This document shows positions 1-7,406 of a DNA stretch of 64,000 nt, in pieces; position 1 is the first letter of the stretch; each line of letters opens with the position of its first letter. Position numbers and translations under genes: made by a program. The notes beneath the pieces are model-generated. The model had not been told where the DNA came from. It searched no databases and saw only the letters and a list, made by a program, of their open reading frames with translations. The DNA is from Pampinifervens sp037481935 (GTDB lineage Bacteria > Aquificota > Aquificia > Aquificales > Aquificaceae), in assembly GCF_046159715.1 (NCBI RefSeq), contig NZ_JBJXCT010000004.1:1-64000 (forward strand), given 5' to 3'.

Positions 1-285
1 CTCATGGTGCTGTGCGGAGAGATTCCTGAAAGGGTAGAAAGACCTCCAGAAATGGTTGTGGAGATAGTTTCACCCTCCAGCAGGCAAATGGATGAAGGGT
101 TAAAGTTTGAGCTCTGCGAAAGGGAAGGTGTGAAGTATTTTGTTTTGGTTTATCCCGATGAGAAGGAGGTTAAAGTTTTTGAGCTTTCTGTGGGTAAATA
201 CAGAGAAAAGATGGACAAGAGATTTAGCCTTGGCAGGTGTGAAGTTGAGATAAATTTTAAGGAGGTCTTCGGTGGGTCTGGCTGA
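1..285 (+). CDS. Uma2-family (DUF820) nuclease-fold protein, C-terminal part, cut by window start
   Basis: The reading frame is already open at base 1 and ends with TGA at 283-285, so only the last 94 or so residues are visible. The stretch PEMVVEIVSPSSR, followed by a helix, KFELCEREGVKYFVLVYPD and a strand with KEVKVFEL, is the recognisable core of Uma2/DUF820 proteins, which have a PD-(D/E)xK restriction-endonuclease fold: the E of VVEIVSPSS and the later KYF/YPDEKEV region are where the family places its acidic and lysine residues. Family members are about 180-200 residues long, so roughly half lies upstream. They are common in cyanobacteria and thermophiles, often in many copies, and their real function is not settled. 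No promoter or partner can be judged because the upstream side is missing. Confidence 0.75.
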   Translation, partial: LMVLCGEIPERVERPPEMVVEIVSPSSRQMDEGLKFELCEREGVKYFVLVYPDEKEVKVFELSVGKYREKMDKRFSLGRCEVEINFKEVFGGSG

Positions 286-323
286 GAAGTATCCGGTAAG
301 TTATTAAGCTGGAGGGAATAGAT

Positions 324-1202
324 ATGAAGTTTCTTGTGCCCGTTGACTTTACGGAGATAACTAATCCGCTGCTCAGAACTGTTAAACTGTTCGGTCAGGC
401 CCACTCTGCAGAGGTCCATCTTCTCAATGTGGTCTCTCCAGTCCTTTACCTTCCATATCCGGAGAGCTTTGGGATGAGCACAGTGGACCTTCAGCTGCTT
501 GCAGAACTTCAGGAGAGGAAAAAGGAGGAATCAAAAGAAAGGTTAAAGGCTCTTGCAGAGTTCCTGAAGCCTCTGAAGGTGGAAGTCTCTGTTGAAGTAG
601 GAGATCCGGCGGAGGCGGTGCTTGAAAAGGAGAAGGATTTTGACCTTGTTTTTATGGGTAGCCATAAAAAGGGTCTTGTGGAGAGGATAATTGTAGGCTC
701 AACCACAGAAAAGGTGGTAAAGTATTCCAGAAGGCCTGTGTTCGTGCTGAAAGGGAAAGAGCCTGAGAGCATAAAAAGGGTTCTGGTAGGATACGACTTT
801 TCAGAGTATGCCAGAAAAGCCCTTGAATTTGCAGTAAGGCTTTTAAAGCCTCTTTCTCCACACATAGTCCTCCTGCACGTGGAAGAAACCATAGAGCTTC
901 CCGTAGTTGAGGGTATAAGGGATGTTCTGAGTGAAAGATACAGGGAAGAAAAGATAAAACATATGGGGGAAATTGAGGGCTGGTTGAGAGATTCTGGGTT
1001 TGAGGTTTCTTCCTATGTGCTTGAAGAAAGGTCGCCTGCGGACGGCATAAAGAACTTTTTGAAGGAAAATCCCCATATTGACATGGTGGTTCTTGGAAGC
1101 AGGGGCCTGTCCGGTCTAAAGAGAGTGCTTCTTGGAAGCACATCCTCAGAGCTTTTGAGGTCTCTTGACATACCACTTCTTATACACAGGAGTATGGAAT
1201 GA
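324..1202 (+). CDS. Tandem universal stress protein (two UspA domains)
   Basis: This 292-residue protein consists of two UspA domains in tandem: residues about 1-148 (start KFLVPVDFTE) and about 151-292 (start KRVLVGYDFSEYARKAL). Each ends with the Usp nucleotide-binding loop of the form G-x2-G-x8/9-GS/T: GSHKKGLVERIIVGST in the first half and GSRGLSGLKRVLLGST in the second, so both halves look competent to bind ATP. Usp proteins are cytoplasmic stress or energy-status proteins; the exact partner is unknown. A GGAGGG ribosome-binding site lies just upstream of the ATG at 324. The stop overlaps the start of the TPR gene (ATGA at 1199-1202), so the two are translationally coupled and share an operon with the LptF/G-like gene. 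Confidence 0.92.
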   Translation: MKFLVPVDFTEITNPLLRTVKLFGQAHSAEVHLLNVVSPVLYLPYPESFGMSTVDLQLLAELQERKKEESKERLKALAEFLKPLKVEVSVEVGDPAEAVLEKEKDFDLVFMGSHKKGLVERIIVGSTTEKVVKYSRRPVFVLKGKEPESIKRVLVGYDFSEYARKALEFAVRLLKPLSPHIVLLHVEETIELPVVEGIRDVLSERYREEKIKHMGEIEGWLRDSGFEVSSYVLEERSPADGIKNFLKENPHIDMVVLGSRGLSGLKRVLLGSTSSELLRSLDIPLLIHRSME

Positions 1203-2836
1203 GATTGTTCTTTTTTTTGATATTTGCCAGCATATCGCTGGCTTACAATCCCTACACCGATTATGTTTTCTGCAGGCTGTATCAGGAGAGAGAGCCTTCA
1301 AAGGCAGAGGCTTACTGCCTGAGAGCTCTTGAAAGAGCACCCACACCTTCCCTGTATGTAGATACAGTAAGATTACAGCTTCAGCTGAGAAAGAGCAACA
1401 TGGCCCTCAGGATTGCCAGCGAGTTCAAGTCAAAGTATCCCAACATACCAGACCCATACCTTCTCCTTCACAACGTATACAGTTTGAGAAGAGAAGGGGA
1501 TAAAGCTCTAAGGGTGCTTGAGGAGGGATATTCAAAGAATCCTGAATCAAGGGAGATAATGGTTTTTCTGGCGGAGGAATACCTGAGAAGAGGTGAGCTT
1601 GTGAAGGCTCGCAGTGTGCTTCTTAAGCTGGCTAGTATTAGCCCTGACAACCCGCTGCCTTACTTTATGCTTGCGCGCATTGCCCTCTCTGAAGGTAAAC
1701 AGCAAGAAGCCATAGACTACCTTGAAAAATCCCTCAAGGTAAAGGGCACCTTTGAGGCTGGCTTTATAACCCTCGGTAGCATATACGAGCAGAGGGGTGA
1801 ATACTCAAGGGCTGAGGACCTTTATAAAGATATACTCAGGCAGGACCCCAACAACCGGAGTGCCCTGGAGAGGCTTGCAAACATATATACAATAACAGGG
1901 AGGTTTCAGGAAGCGAAGGAGGTCTACCAGAAGCTGGCTGAGCTTTATCCAGATGGGGGCTACCTGTATCAGTATAGCCTCCTTCTCATAAGGTCCGGAG
2001 AAGCAAAAAGGGCAAAGGAGCTTCTGGAGAAGCTATACAGGGAGAACCCGGACAATCCGGACATTGCTTACACATACGCACTTCTTCTTGAGTATGACAG
2101 GGAGACAGATAAAGCCCTGAGCATATACCTTGACCTTCAGAGGAAGGTTGGAAACAACCCCAAAATCATAGAGAGACTGGCAGGCATATACATAGATAAA
2201 AAGGAATACTCTAAGGCGGAAGAACTGCTCAAGACTGGGCTCGCAGTAGAGCCAAATAGCTATCAGCTCAATCTTCTCATGGCTAGCCTATACAACGAGA
2301 GGGAAGAGTTCCAGGAAGCCCTCAGATACATAAACAAAGCTCTGCAGATAAATCCTCAGGATTACAGGGGCTATTTTCTCAGAGCCATAGTTCAGGACAA
2401 GGCTGGCAGGATTATCTCCGCAGAGGAAGACCTCAGAAAAGCTCTTGAGCTCAACCCTGACGACCCGGAGCTGTTGAACCATCTTGGATATTCACTCCTT
2501 CTGTGGTATGAGGGTGCAAGGGTTGATGAGGCGGAAAAGCTCATAAGAAGAGCTCTGGAAAAGGAGCCTGAAAACCCAGCATACATAGATAGCATGGCAT
2601 GGGTGCTCTATTACCGCGGAGATTACCTCAAGGCAGAGGAACTACTTCTCAAAGCTCTTGAAAAGGAAAAGGAAGACCCTGTGCTTTACGAACACATGGG
2701 AGATGTCCTGGTTAAACTTGGAAGGGAAAAGGAGGCTCAGGAATACTACAAAAAAGCTTATGAGCTTCTTATGGGGGGTAAGAAGGGGGAGCCAAACCAG
2801 AAGGAAAGGCTAAAGGGAAAACTCAAGCTTAGATGA
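1199..2836 (+). CDS. Secreted or periplasmic TPR-repeat protein
   Basis: This 545-residue protein begins with a short hydrophobic signal (MRLFFFLIFASISLA) and is otherwise a nearly continuous array of tetratricopeptide repeats, roughly 13-14 units; examples are the A-L--A--P-N-Y/P signatures near residues 130-250 and 340-520. TPR arrays bind other proteins and in this setting probably serve an envelope assembly or scaffold role. The C-terminal 20 residues are Lys-rich. It overlaps the gene upstream by 4 bp and the LptF/G-like gene downstream by 4 bp. I cannot tell a specific function; the pairing with an LptF/G-family permease hints at outer-membrane biogenesis. Confidence 0.85.
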   Translation: MRLFFFLIFASISLAYNPYTDYVFCRLYQEREPSKAEAYCLRALERAPTPSLYVDTVRLQLQLRKSNMALRIASEFKSKYPNIPDPYLLLHNVYSLRREGDKALRVLEEGYSKNPESREIMVFLAEEYLRRGELVKARSVLLKLASISPDNPLPYFMLARIALSEGKQQEAIDYLEKSLKVKGTFEAGFITLGSIYEQRGEYSRAEDLYKDILRQDPNNRSALERLANIYTITGRFQEAKEVYQKLAELYPDGGYLYQYSLLLIRSGEAKRAKELLEKLYRENPDNPDIAYTYALLLEYDRETDKALSIYLDLQRKVGNNPKIIERLAGIYIDKKEYSKAEELLKTGLAVEPNSYQLNLLMASLYNEREEFQEALRYINKALQINPQDYRGYFLRAIVQDKAGRIISAEEDLRKALELNPDDPELLNHLGYSLLLWYEGARVDEAEKLIRRALEKEPENPAYIDSMAWVLYYRGDYLKAEELLLKALEKEKEDPVLYEHMGDVLVKLGREKEAQEYYKKAYELLMGGKKGEPNQKERLKGKLKLR

Positions 2837-3681
2837 TATTCCGCTGGTTTTTCTGGAGGTTTTTGAGGCTTGGGATACTTATCAGCTTTTTGCTTACCTT
2901 TCTGTTCCTAATATTCCAGATAATCAGACTTGACCAGATAGTGTTCCAGTTGCCCTTAAGAGATTCCCTTCCCTTTTTTTTCCTTTGGTTTTTATTTTAC
3001 TTTTCCTACATGCTACCGACTGCAATTTTCATATCCTTTGCCTTCAGTCTTTTTGAACTCAAAGAGAGCAAAAAGTTGCACATAATACAGTCTTTTGGAC
3101 TCAGCCCCGCCAGCATCTATAAAAATAGCCTTTTAATGCTCTCCCCCCTACTGCTTGCCCTCTCTTTTGTGTTTTACATGCTTAGAGAGGAGGATATAGG
3201 CTTTGTGAGGAGACAGCTGATGCTGAAATACTATGCCCTGATAATAACCTCCATACCCCCAAAGAGCTTTCAGAGCTTTGGACAGTTCACACTGTATGCA
3301 GAGAAAAGAGATGGAAACCATCTTGAAGGAATATTTTTCAAATTTAATGAAGGCGTGGTCATAGCAAAAAAGGCAAAGGTGGGGGGTGGAGAAATAACCT
3401 TTGAGGGGGGGTCGCTTCTGACGCAGAGGGAGGGGAAAACCTTCGCCACAGACTTTAAGACTTACAGGCTGAGCCTCAATACAATAGTTAATGAAAGCAA
3501 AAAAACTTCTTCAAGAGACTACATAGCCGGAATCCTGAACGCACTGTCTCCCCTCTTTCTTATGGGTATAGCTTACAGGCTCGTGTGGTTTCTGGAACAC
3601 CATCACAGTTTCTACTATTTTGTGGGTTTGACCTCCATACTCTATCAGATATCCCTTTTACTCCTCAAGCAGAAGCTGTAG
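2833..3681 (+). CDS. LptF/LptG (YjgP/YjgQ) family permease, short form
   Basis: The 282-residue product has two N-terminal transmembrane helices (about 12-33 and 45-70), a third near 98-118, a periplasmic region of beta character (about 130-225) and two C-terminal helices (about 232-280). This TM-beta-TM plan, with a short amphipathic segment after helix 2 (LFELKESKKLHIIQSFGLSP), matches the LptF/LptG/YjgP-YjgQ permeases that move lipopolysaccharide with LptB. Normal members are about 350 residues, so this is at the short end and could be a diverged paralogue. It ends with TAG. It is the last gene of the usp-TPR-permease operon. Confidence 0.8.
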   Translation: MIFRWFFWRFLRLGILISFLLTFLFLIFQIIRLDQIVFQLPLRDSLPFFFLWFLFYFSYMLPTAIFISFAFSLFELKESKKLHIIQSFGLSPASIYKNSLLMLSPLLLALSFVFYMLREEDIGFVRRQLMLKYYALIITSIPPKSFQSFGQFTLYAEKRDGNHLEGIFFKFNEGVVIAKKAKVGGGEITFEGGSLLTQREGKTFATDFKTYRLSLNTIVNESKKTSSRDYIAGILNALSPLFLMGIAYRLVWFLEHHHSFYYFVGLTSILYQISLLLLKQKL

Positions 3682-3752
3682 AGTTTTCATGAAATTTTCA
3701 TCTTCTTCCGTGTATTCTTTTAATCATCAAAAATCTAAAAGGAGGTTCAACC

Positions 3753-3986
3753 ATGAGGAAGGTCCTTTCACTACTGCTTGCAGTAGCCTTCACAGGCGCA
3801 GCCATGGCACAGCAGGCACAGCCAGCAAAACCTGCCGAGCAAAAGCAGGAGCAAAAGCAAGAGCAGAAGCAGGAGCAGAAGCAGGAGCAAAAGGCAGAGC
3901 ACAAAAAGAAAAAGAAGGCTCACAAGCAAGAGCACAAGAAGGAAGAGAAGAAGGAAGGAGCTGCTCCTGCAGAACAGAAGAAGTAA
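3753..3986 (+). CDS. Small secreted Gln/Lys/Glu-repeat protein
   Basis: A 77-residue protein with a clear signal peptide (MRKVLSLLLAVAFTGAAMA, cleavage likely after AMA) followed by a mature part built only of Gln, Lys, Glu, Ala, Pro and His. Its centre is five EQKQ-type units encoded by a 12-bp tandem repeat, followed by a Lys/His run (HKKKKKAHKQEHKKEEKKE). It has a strong ribosome-binding site (GGAGG at 3741-3745) and a terminator hairpin straight after the stop, so it is very likely a real, independently transcribed gene rather than a repeat artefact. The mature protein is predicted disordered and highly charged; a role in binding metal, polyanions or the cell envelope is only a guess. Confidence 0.8.
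   Translation: MRKVLSLLLAVAFTGAAMAQQAQPAKPAEQKQEQKQEQKQEQKQEQKAEHKKKKKAHKQEHKKEEKKEGAAPAEQKK
3837..3896 (+). repeat. 12-bp tandem repeat, five copies
   Basis: Five adjacent 12-bp units close to GAGCAGAAGCAG run from 3837 to 3896, each encoding Glu-Gln-Lys-Gln in the gene's frame. Variation is mostly A/G at third codon positions, which suggests selection on the peptide. The units have no spacers, so this is a minisatellite, not CRISPR. Confidence 0.9.
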
Positions 3987-3994
3987 TCTTATCT

Positions 3995-4016
3995 GGGGGC
4001 GCAAGCCCCCTACCTT
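3995..4016 (+). terminator. Intrinsic terminator of the small repeat-protein gene
   Basis: A perfect 6-bp stem GGGGGC / GCCCCC closed by a GCAA tetraloop (3995-4010) is followed by TACCTTTTTG. It lies 9 bp after the stop of the gene at 3753-3986 and its right end touches the stop codon of the convergent gene at 4010. Confidence 0.8.
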
Positions 4017-4771
4017 TTTGCAGTCAGAAGATTTTTCAAAAGGTCTTTATTCCCTTCTAGCCTTTCAAGCCTTGCAGTGGCAGAACCTATAAGGAATTTA
4101 AGCTCCATCCTTACGGGCACCTCCGTCTCTTCATCTATCCAGAGATACCATACGCCCTTTGGTTTTAAAAGCCCTTTTGTTTCTATGTTTGGATGGACCT
4201 CCAGCTTCCTTGTATTGAAGGAGCCAATGGGGGTTTCTAATCTTTCTCTGCCAACCACACTGTAAGGTAGCCAGTATTCTTTATCATCGTAGAACATTTT
4301 TATAGTGCCGGCAGGGTTGACAGAGCTATCTCTGTAGAGAATAAGGCTTGCAGTGTATGGGTCTACAAAACCCCTGTATTCGTATTCCTTCTCTTCTTTC
4401 TTTTCCACCTCATCGCTTAACTTTACATACTTTATCTCTGTGACCTTAATCCTGCCATTGCCGAACCTGTATTCCTGATACCTCTTGAACTCACCCTCCT
4501 CCTGATAGTAAACAAAGTGTTTTGGTTTAAGTTCTGGCAGCTCTATAACTGCACCTCCCCTGTTGTAAACCCTCTTTACCACCTTTCCAACGTTTATCGT
4601 CCTTACATTGCTGTTTATCTTCAGGTTGTTGTTTTCCTGCCTGTATGTTATGCAGGTCTCAGCCACGGGAAGAAACAGAAGGTAAGCCCTGTAGCAGGCT
4701 TTAAGCTCCTGAGATATGGATAAACCGGCAAGTCCTAAAAGGACTGCAAGGACTTTAACTGCTCTACCCAA
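4010..4771 (-). CDS. DUF3108-family exported protein
   Basis: The 253-residue product starts with a signal peptide (hydrophobic residues about 5-20, ending in ISQ) and is otherwise beta-rich, with the DUF3108 pattern: an N-terminal YLLFLPVAET strand, a central FVDPYTASLILYR segment, and a C-terminal PNIETKGLLKPKGVWYLWIDEETEVPVRME stretch. DUF3108 proteins are periplasmic or outer-membrane associated and of unknown role. It overlaps the upstream TPR gene by 37 bp and ends in TAG against the terminator hairpin at 3995-4010. It probably belongs to an operon with the TPR protein and the disulfide oxidoreductase. Confidence 0.78.
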   Translation of the reverse strand: MGRAVKVLAVLLGLAGLSISQELKACYRAYLLFLPVAETCITYRQENNNLKINSNVRTINVGKVVKRVYNRGGAVIELPELKPKHFVYYQEEGEFKRYQEYRFGNGRIKVTEIKYVKLSDEVEKKEEKEYEYRGFVDPYTASLILYRDSSVNPAGTIKMFYDDKEYWLPYSVVGRERLETPIGSFNTRKLEVHPNIETKGLLKPKGVWYLWIDEETEVPVRMELKFLIGSATARLERLEGNKDLLKNLLTAKR

Positions 4772-5058
4772 GACCTGAACTCCTCCGCCATACTGGGATG
4801 TTTGTATTTAAGGGCTTTCTGTATGCCTTCCTGGAGCACCTGTATAGCTTTACTGTAATCTCCAAGCTCTTCGTAGCACTTTGCCAGAATGCGGTAGCCT
4901 GCACCTTCATCCTCTTTCAGGCTAAGATATCTCTCCATGTGCTCAATGGTCCTCTCGTAATCCCTGAGCCTGTAGTATTCAAGGGCAAGGGAGTAGTGAA
5001 TCATAGGATTTTCTGGCTGTTTTTCAAGAAGGCCTCTGAAGTATTCAAGCCTGTCCAT
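4735..5058 (-). CDS. Small TPR protein
   Basis: A 107-residue, wholly helical protein without a signal peptide, containing about three TPR-like helix pairs (for example PENPMIHYSLALEYYRLRDY and GAGYRILAKCYEELGDYSKA). It starts at ATG 5058, overlapping the end of the disulfide oxidoreductase gene by 14 bp, and itself overlaps the DUF3108 gene. Cytoplasmic protein-protein adaptor is all that can be said. Confidence 0.8.
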   Translation of the reverse strand: MDRLEYFRGLLEKQPENPMIHYSLALEYYRLRDYERTIEHMERYLSLKEDEGAGYRILAKCYEELGDYSKAIQVLQEGIQKALKYKHPSMAEEFRSWVEQLKSLQSF

Positions 5059-5719
5059 TTTCTCTCCTCAGCTTCTCGTAGGCGGATATCACATAACCAA
5101 GAAAGTTGTTCTCCGGCTGTGCACCCACAAACTCAGCAAGCCCCCTGTTTATAACTATCTTTGGCACTCCTACCACCTGAAACCTCTCAGCCAGGTCCAT
5201 GTTTTCGCTGGCGTCCACTATGAGTGCCTTTATGTTTTCGCTTGCCATGGCAAAGTTCATGGCGGTTATGGCTGCAGAGGGGCAGTATCCGCAGGATGTG
5301 GTGACAAAGACCATTATTTCCATGGGAAGGTCTATGCTTTTTAGCATCTCCACAGTTCTTTCTGAGAGCTTTGGCTCTCTCTTTGAGACCTGAACCACAC
5401 CCTGAACAAGAGTGGTAAACTCAAGCCCTGCGGGAAGCCCTATGTATCTTATCCCGTAGTCTCTGTCGCCCTCTATCACTATGGTGGGCACTCTCTCAAC
5501 GCCATACTGCTGGCTGATTTCTCTGTCCACCAGTGGGGAGTAAATCTCCAGCTTTATCTTTTCAGGCTCCACATCAGCAAGTTCTTTCAGAAGGTCCTCT
5601 GCAATCTGACAGGTTTCACATCCTATTGCCTGAGAAAAGAGCTTGAGATTTACCGGCTCTTTCAGTTCCTTGGAGAATATGTCTCTGAGCTGAGTTCTCA
5701 CTTCAAGGTTCAAGAGCAT
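5045..5719 (-). CDS. Protein disulfide oxidoreductase (two-domain glutaredoxin/thioredoxin fold)
   Basis: This 224-residue protein has the PDO architecture of hyperthermophiles: two thioredoxin folds in tandem, each with a CxxC site, here Cys34-Cys37 (CETC) and Cys143-Cys146 (CGYC), and a VP cis-proline segment after each (ERVPTI near 78, VVGVPKI near 190). It makes, reduces or shuffles cytoplasmic disulfides, which thermophiles use to stabilise proteins. The usual C-terminal CPYC is CGYC here. A consensus ribosome-binding site (AGGAGG, 5731-5726) and -10 box (TATAAT, 5747-5742) precede the ATG at 5719, so it heads the operon with the TPR and DUF3108 genes. Confidence 0.9.
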   Translation of the reverse strand: MLLNLEVRTQLRDIFSKELKEPVNLKLFSQAIGCETCQIAEDLLKELADVEPEKIKLEIYSPLVDREISQQYGVERVPTIVIEGDRDYGIRYIGLPAGLEFTTLVQGVVQVSKREPKLSERTVEMLKSIDLPMEIMVFVTTSCGYCPSAAITAMNFAMASENIKALIVDASENMDLAERFQVVGVPKIVINRGLAEFVGAQPENNFLGYVISAYEKLRRENGQA

Positions 5720-5725
5720 GCTTTA

Positions 5726-5757
5726 CCTCCTTAAGGTCTTTATTATATCCTTAAAAT
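5726..5757. promoter_or_regulatory. Divergent promoter pair between disulfide oxidoreductase and SDR genes
   Basis: On the minus strand TATAAT at 5747-5742 and AGGAGG at 5731-5726 precede the ATG at 5719. On the plus strand TAAAAT at 5752-5757 ends 6 nt before the ATG at 5764, a spacing that would place the transcript start at or next to the start codon. No -35 boxes close to consensus are obvious. Confidence 0.55.
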
Positions 5758-5763
5758 ATAAGC

Positions 5764-6444
5764 ATGGAGAGGAAAAGGGCGATAGTGACAGGTGGAAGCA
5801 GGGGCATAGGAAGGGCTATAGTGGAGAGGCTTTTAAAGGATGGCTGGTAGGTTTGCACATGTTCAAGGAGAGAAGAGGACCTTAGGAGGCTGAAGGAGGA
5901 GATTGGAAATCCTGACACCCTCTACATAAAAGCCTGCAATGTAGCAGACAGGGACTCCGCCAGGGAGTTTGTGCTTTTTTGCGTGGAGAAGATGGGCGGT
6001 GTGGACCTTCTTGTAAACAACGCAGGCGTGCTGGGCGAGAGGGTTCCTCTTCAGGACTATCCGGAGGATGTGTGGGAGGAGGTTATAAGGGTTAACATAA
6101 ATGGCGTCTTTTACATAACAAAATACACCCTGCCATACATGATGGAGGACTCTTTTATTGTCAACATGTCCTCTGGAGCCGGCAAAAGACCAGCACCTTA
6201 CTGGGGAGCCTATGCGGTATCCAAGTTTGGTGTGGAAGGTTTGAGCCTGCTTCTTGCTGAGGAGCTCAAAGATAGGGGCATAAAGGTCTATGCCCTGAAT
6301 CCCGGCGCCACAAGAACCCAGATGAGGGCAAGGGCATACCCCCAGGAGGACCCAACAACTCTGAAGCCGCCAGAAAAGGTGGCAGATTTTCTTGTAAAAT
6401 TGCTCAGGCATAAACCTCCGAGTGGTTCTTACGATTATGTATAA
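5764..6444 (+). pseudogene. Short-chain dehydrogenase/reductase, interrupted by an in-frame amber codon
   Basis: From the ATG at 5764 the frame encodes the SDR N terminus with the cofactor motif TGGSRGIG (residues 9-16), then meets TAG at 5848-5850 (codon 29) and continues in the same frame without another stop to TAA at 6442-6444. The downstream part carries the other SDR signatures: NNAGVLG, the catalytic YAVSK (Tyr-x3-Lys) and NPGATRT. A complete copy would be about 226 residues, normal for FabG-like enzymes reducing ketones with NAD(P)H. Translation starting after the stop would lack the Rossmann cofactor loop, so the allele as read should be inactive unless the stop is read through or is a base error. 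TAG is an ordinary stop elsewhere in the window (for example rpmI). Confidence 0.85.
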
Positions 6445-6452
6445 TTGTCCCC

Positions 6453-7406
6453 ATGGGCAAACATATAAGTATAGTTCTTATTCTCGGAGGGGTTTTTGTC
6501 TTCATGTTTTCCTATGTATACAGAGACCAGCTTGTCCTTGAAAGGACTGACTTTGCCTTCTGGATAGCAACTCTTAGAATAAGCTCTTTTGTGCTTCTTT
6601 TGTTCTTGATTATAACCCTCATCGCTCTAGGCAGACGATTCATATGTGAAAGGCTCTATATTCTCGGACTTTTTCTTATACCTTCCCTGATACCCGACCT
6701 TTTCCACATACTTTCTTTCGTTTTCTTTCCAGATTTTATAACAAAGAATACAAGAAATAAAGTTGCTTATTTGTTTCTCCTTTCAAGGACTTTAGTCCTT
6801 TTTGCATTTTATGCCTCCATATTCCATAAACACATATTTCAGCGCATTCCATTAAATTCATACAGATACTTGACTCTTTTTTCTGTTCTTGCTTCCTTTC
6901 TTATAGTATTGTTTCATCATAATTTACCACCGCTATACATTGAGGGCATAGGTCAACCGTGGTATAGAGATATGTATGATTTGGTAACAGTGGTTTTATA
7001 TGCTTTTCTTGCCTTTTACACATTTAAAAATAGTATATTTGGGAAAGAAAACCGCCTGTATATGCTTACCGTCTTTGTGTTTTTGAGTCTTTCCTCTTTA
7101 AGTCTGGCTCTTTACAAGCATTTTTATGATTTTCTGATTGTTTTAGCCTCTGCCTATAGGCTTATCGCCTACGGGATTATCCTGTATGTGGTTCTTTATA
7201 AAAATATTAGGGAGGAGGCTGTAAAAATTATGGATGCATCTCGTAGACTCTTAACAGAAATGCCTAGGAAAAAGCCTGTGAAGGAAGACCATATTCTTCT
7301 TGTGCAGGTGGAAAAATCTCTTTCTTATTTAGTGACAGCTTTATTTCTTTATGACCTTAGAGAGAATAAGCTAGTAGCGATTGTTTGTAAAAATAAAGAA
7401 AAATAA
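6453..7406 (+). CDS. Multi-TM sensor domain (MASE3-like), N-terminal half of a frameshifted GGDEF-EAL protein
   Basis: This 317-residue product has about eight transmembrane helices (roughly 6-25, 35-60, 70-92, 104-122, 135-152, 175-192, 203-218, 228-245) and then a soluble tail. The segment PDLFHILSFVFFPDF followed by a LLSRTLVL helix resembles the MASE3 membrane sensor found at the N terminus of diguanylate cyclases; that match is tentative. It ends at TAA 7404-7406 inside an A-rich run, overlapping by 26 bp the next frame, which begins directly with the cytoplasmic part of a GGDEF-EAL protein. The two are almost certainly one gene: a +1 frame change in the A-rich stretch 7389-7407 would join them. 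TATAAT at 6440-6445 ends 7 nt before the ATG, suggesting a leaderless message. Confidence 0.75.
   Translation: MGKHISIVLILGGVFVFMFSYVYRDQLVLERTDFAFWIATLRISSFVLLLFLIITLIALGRRFICERLYILGLFLIPSLIPDLFHILSFVFFPDFITKNTRNKVAYLFLLSRTLVLFAFYASIFHKHIFQRIPLNSYRYLTLFSVLASFLIVLFHHNLPPLYIEGIGQPWYRDMYDLVTVVLYAFLAFYTFKNSIFGKENRLYMLTVFVFLSLSSLSLALYKHFYDFLIVLASAYRLIAYGIILYVVLYKNIREEAVKIMDASRRLLTEMPRKKPVKEDHILLVQVEKSLSYLVTALFLYDLRENKLVAIVCKNKEK

Noticed and set aside
3837..3896. Possible CRISPR array
   Set aside because: The 12-bp units are contiguous, have no spacers and keep a reading frame.
3689..4060. Open frames on both strands over the 12-bp repeat (Ala/Lys/Gly-rich on plus, poly-Leu on minus)
   Set aside because: They are shadows of the tandem repeat in other frames; only the frame at 3753-3986 has a signal peptide, ribosome-binding site and terminator.
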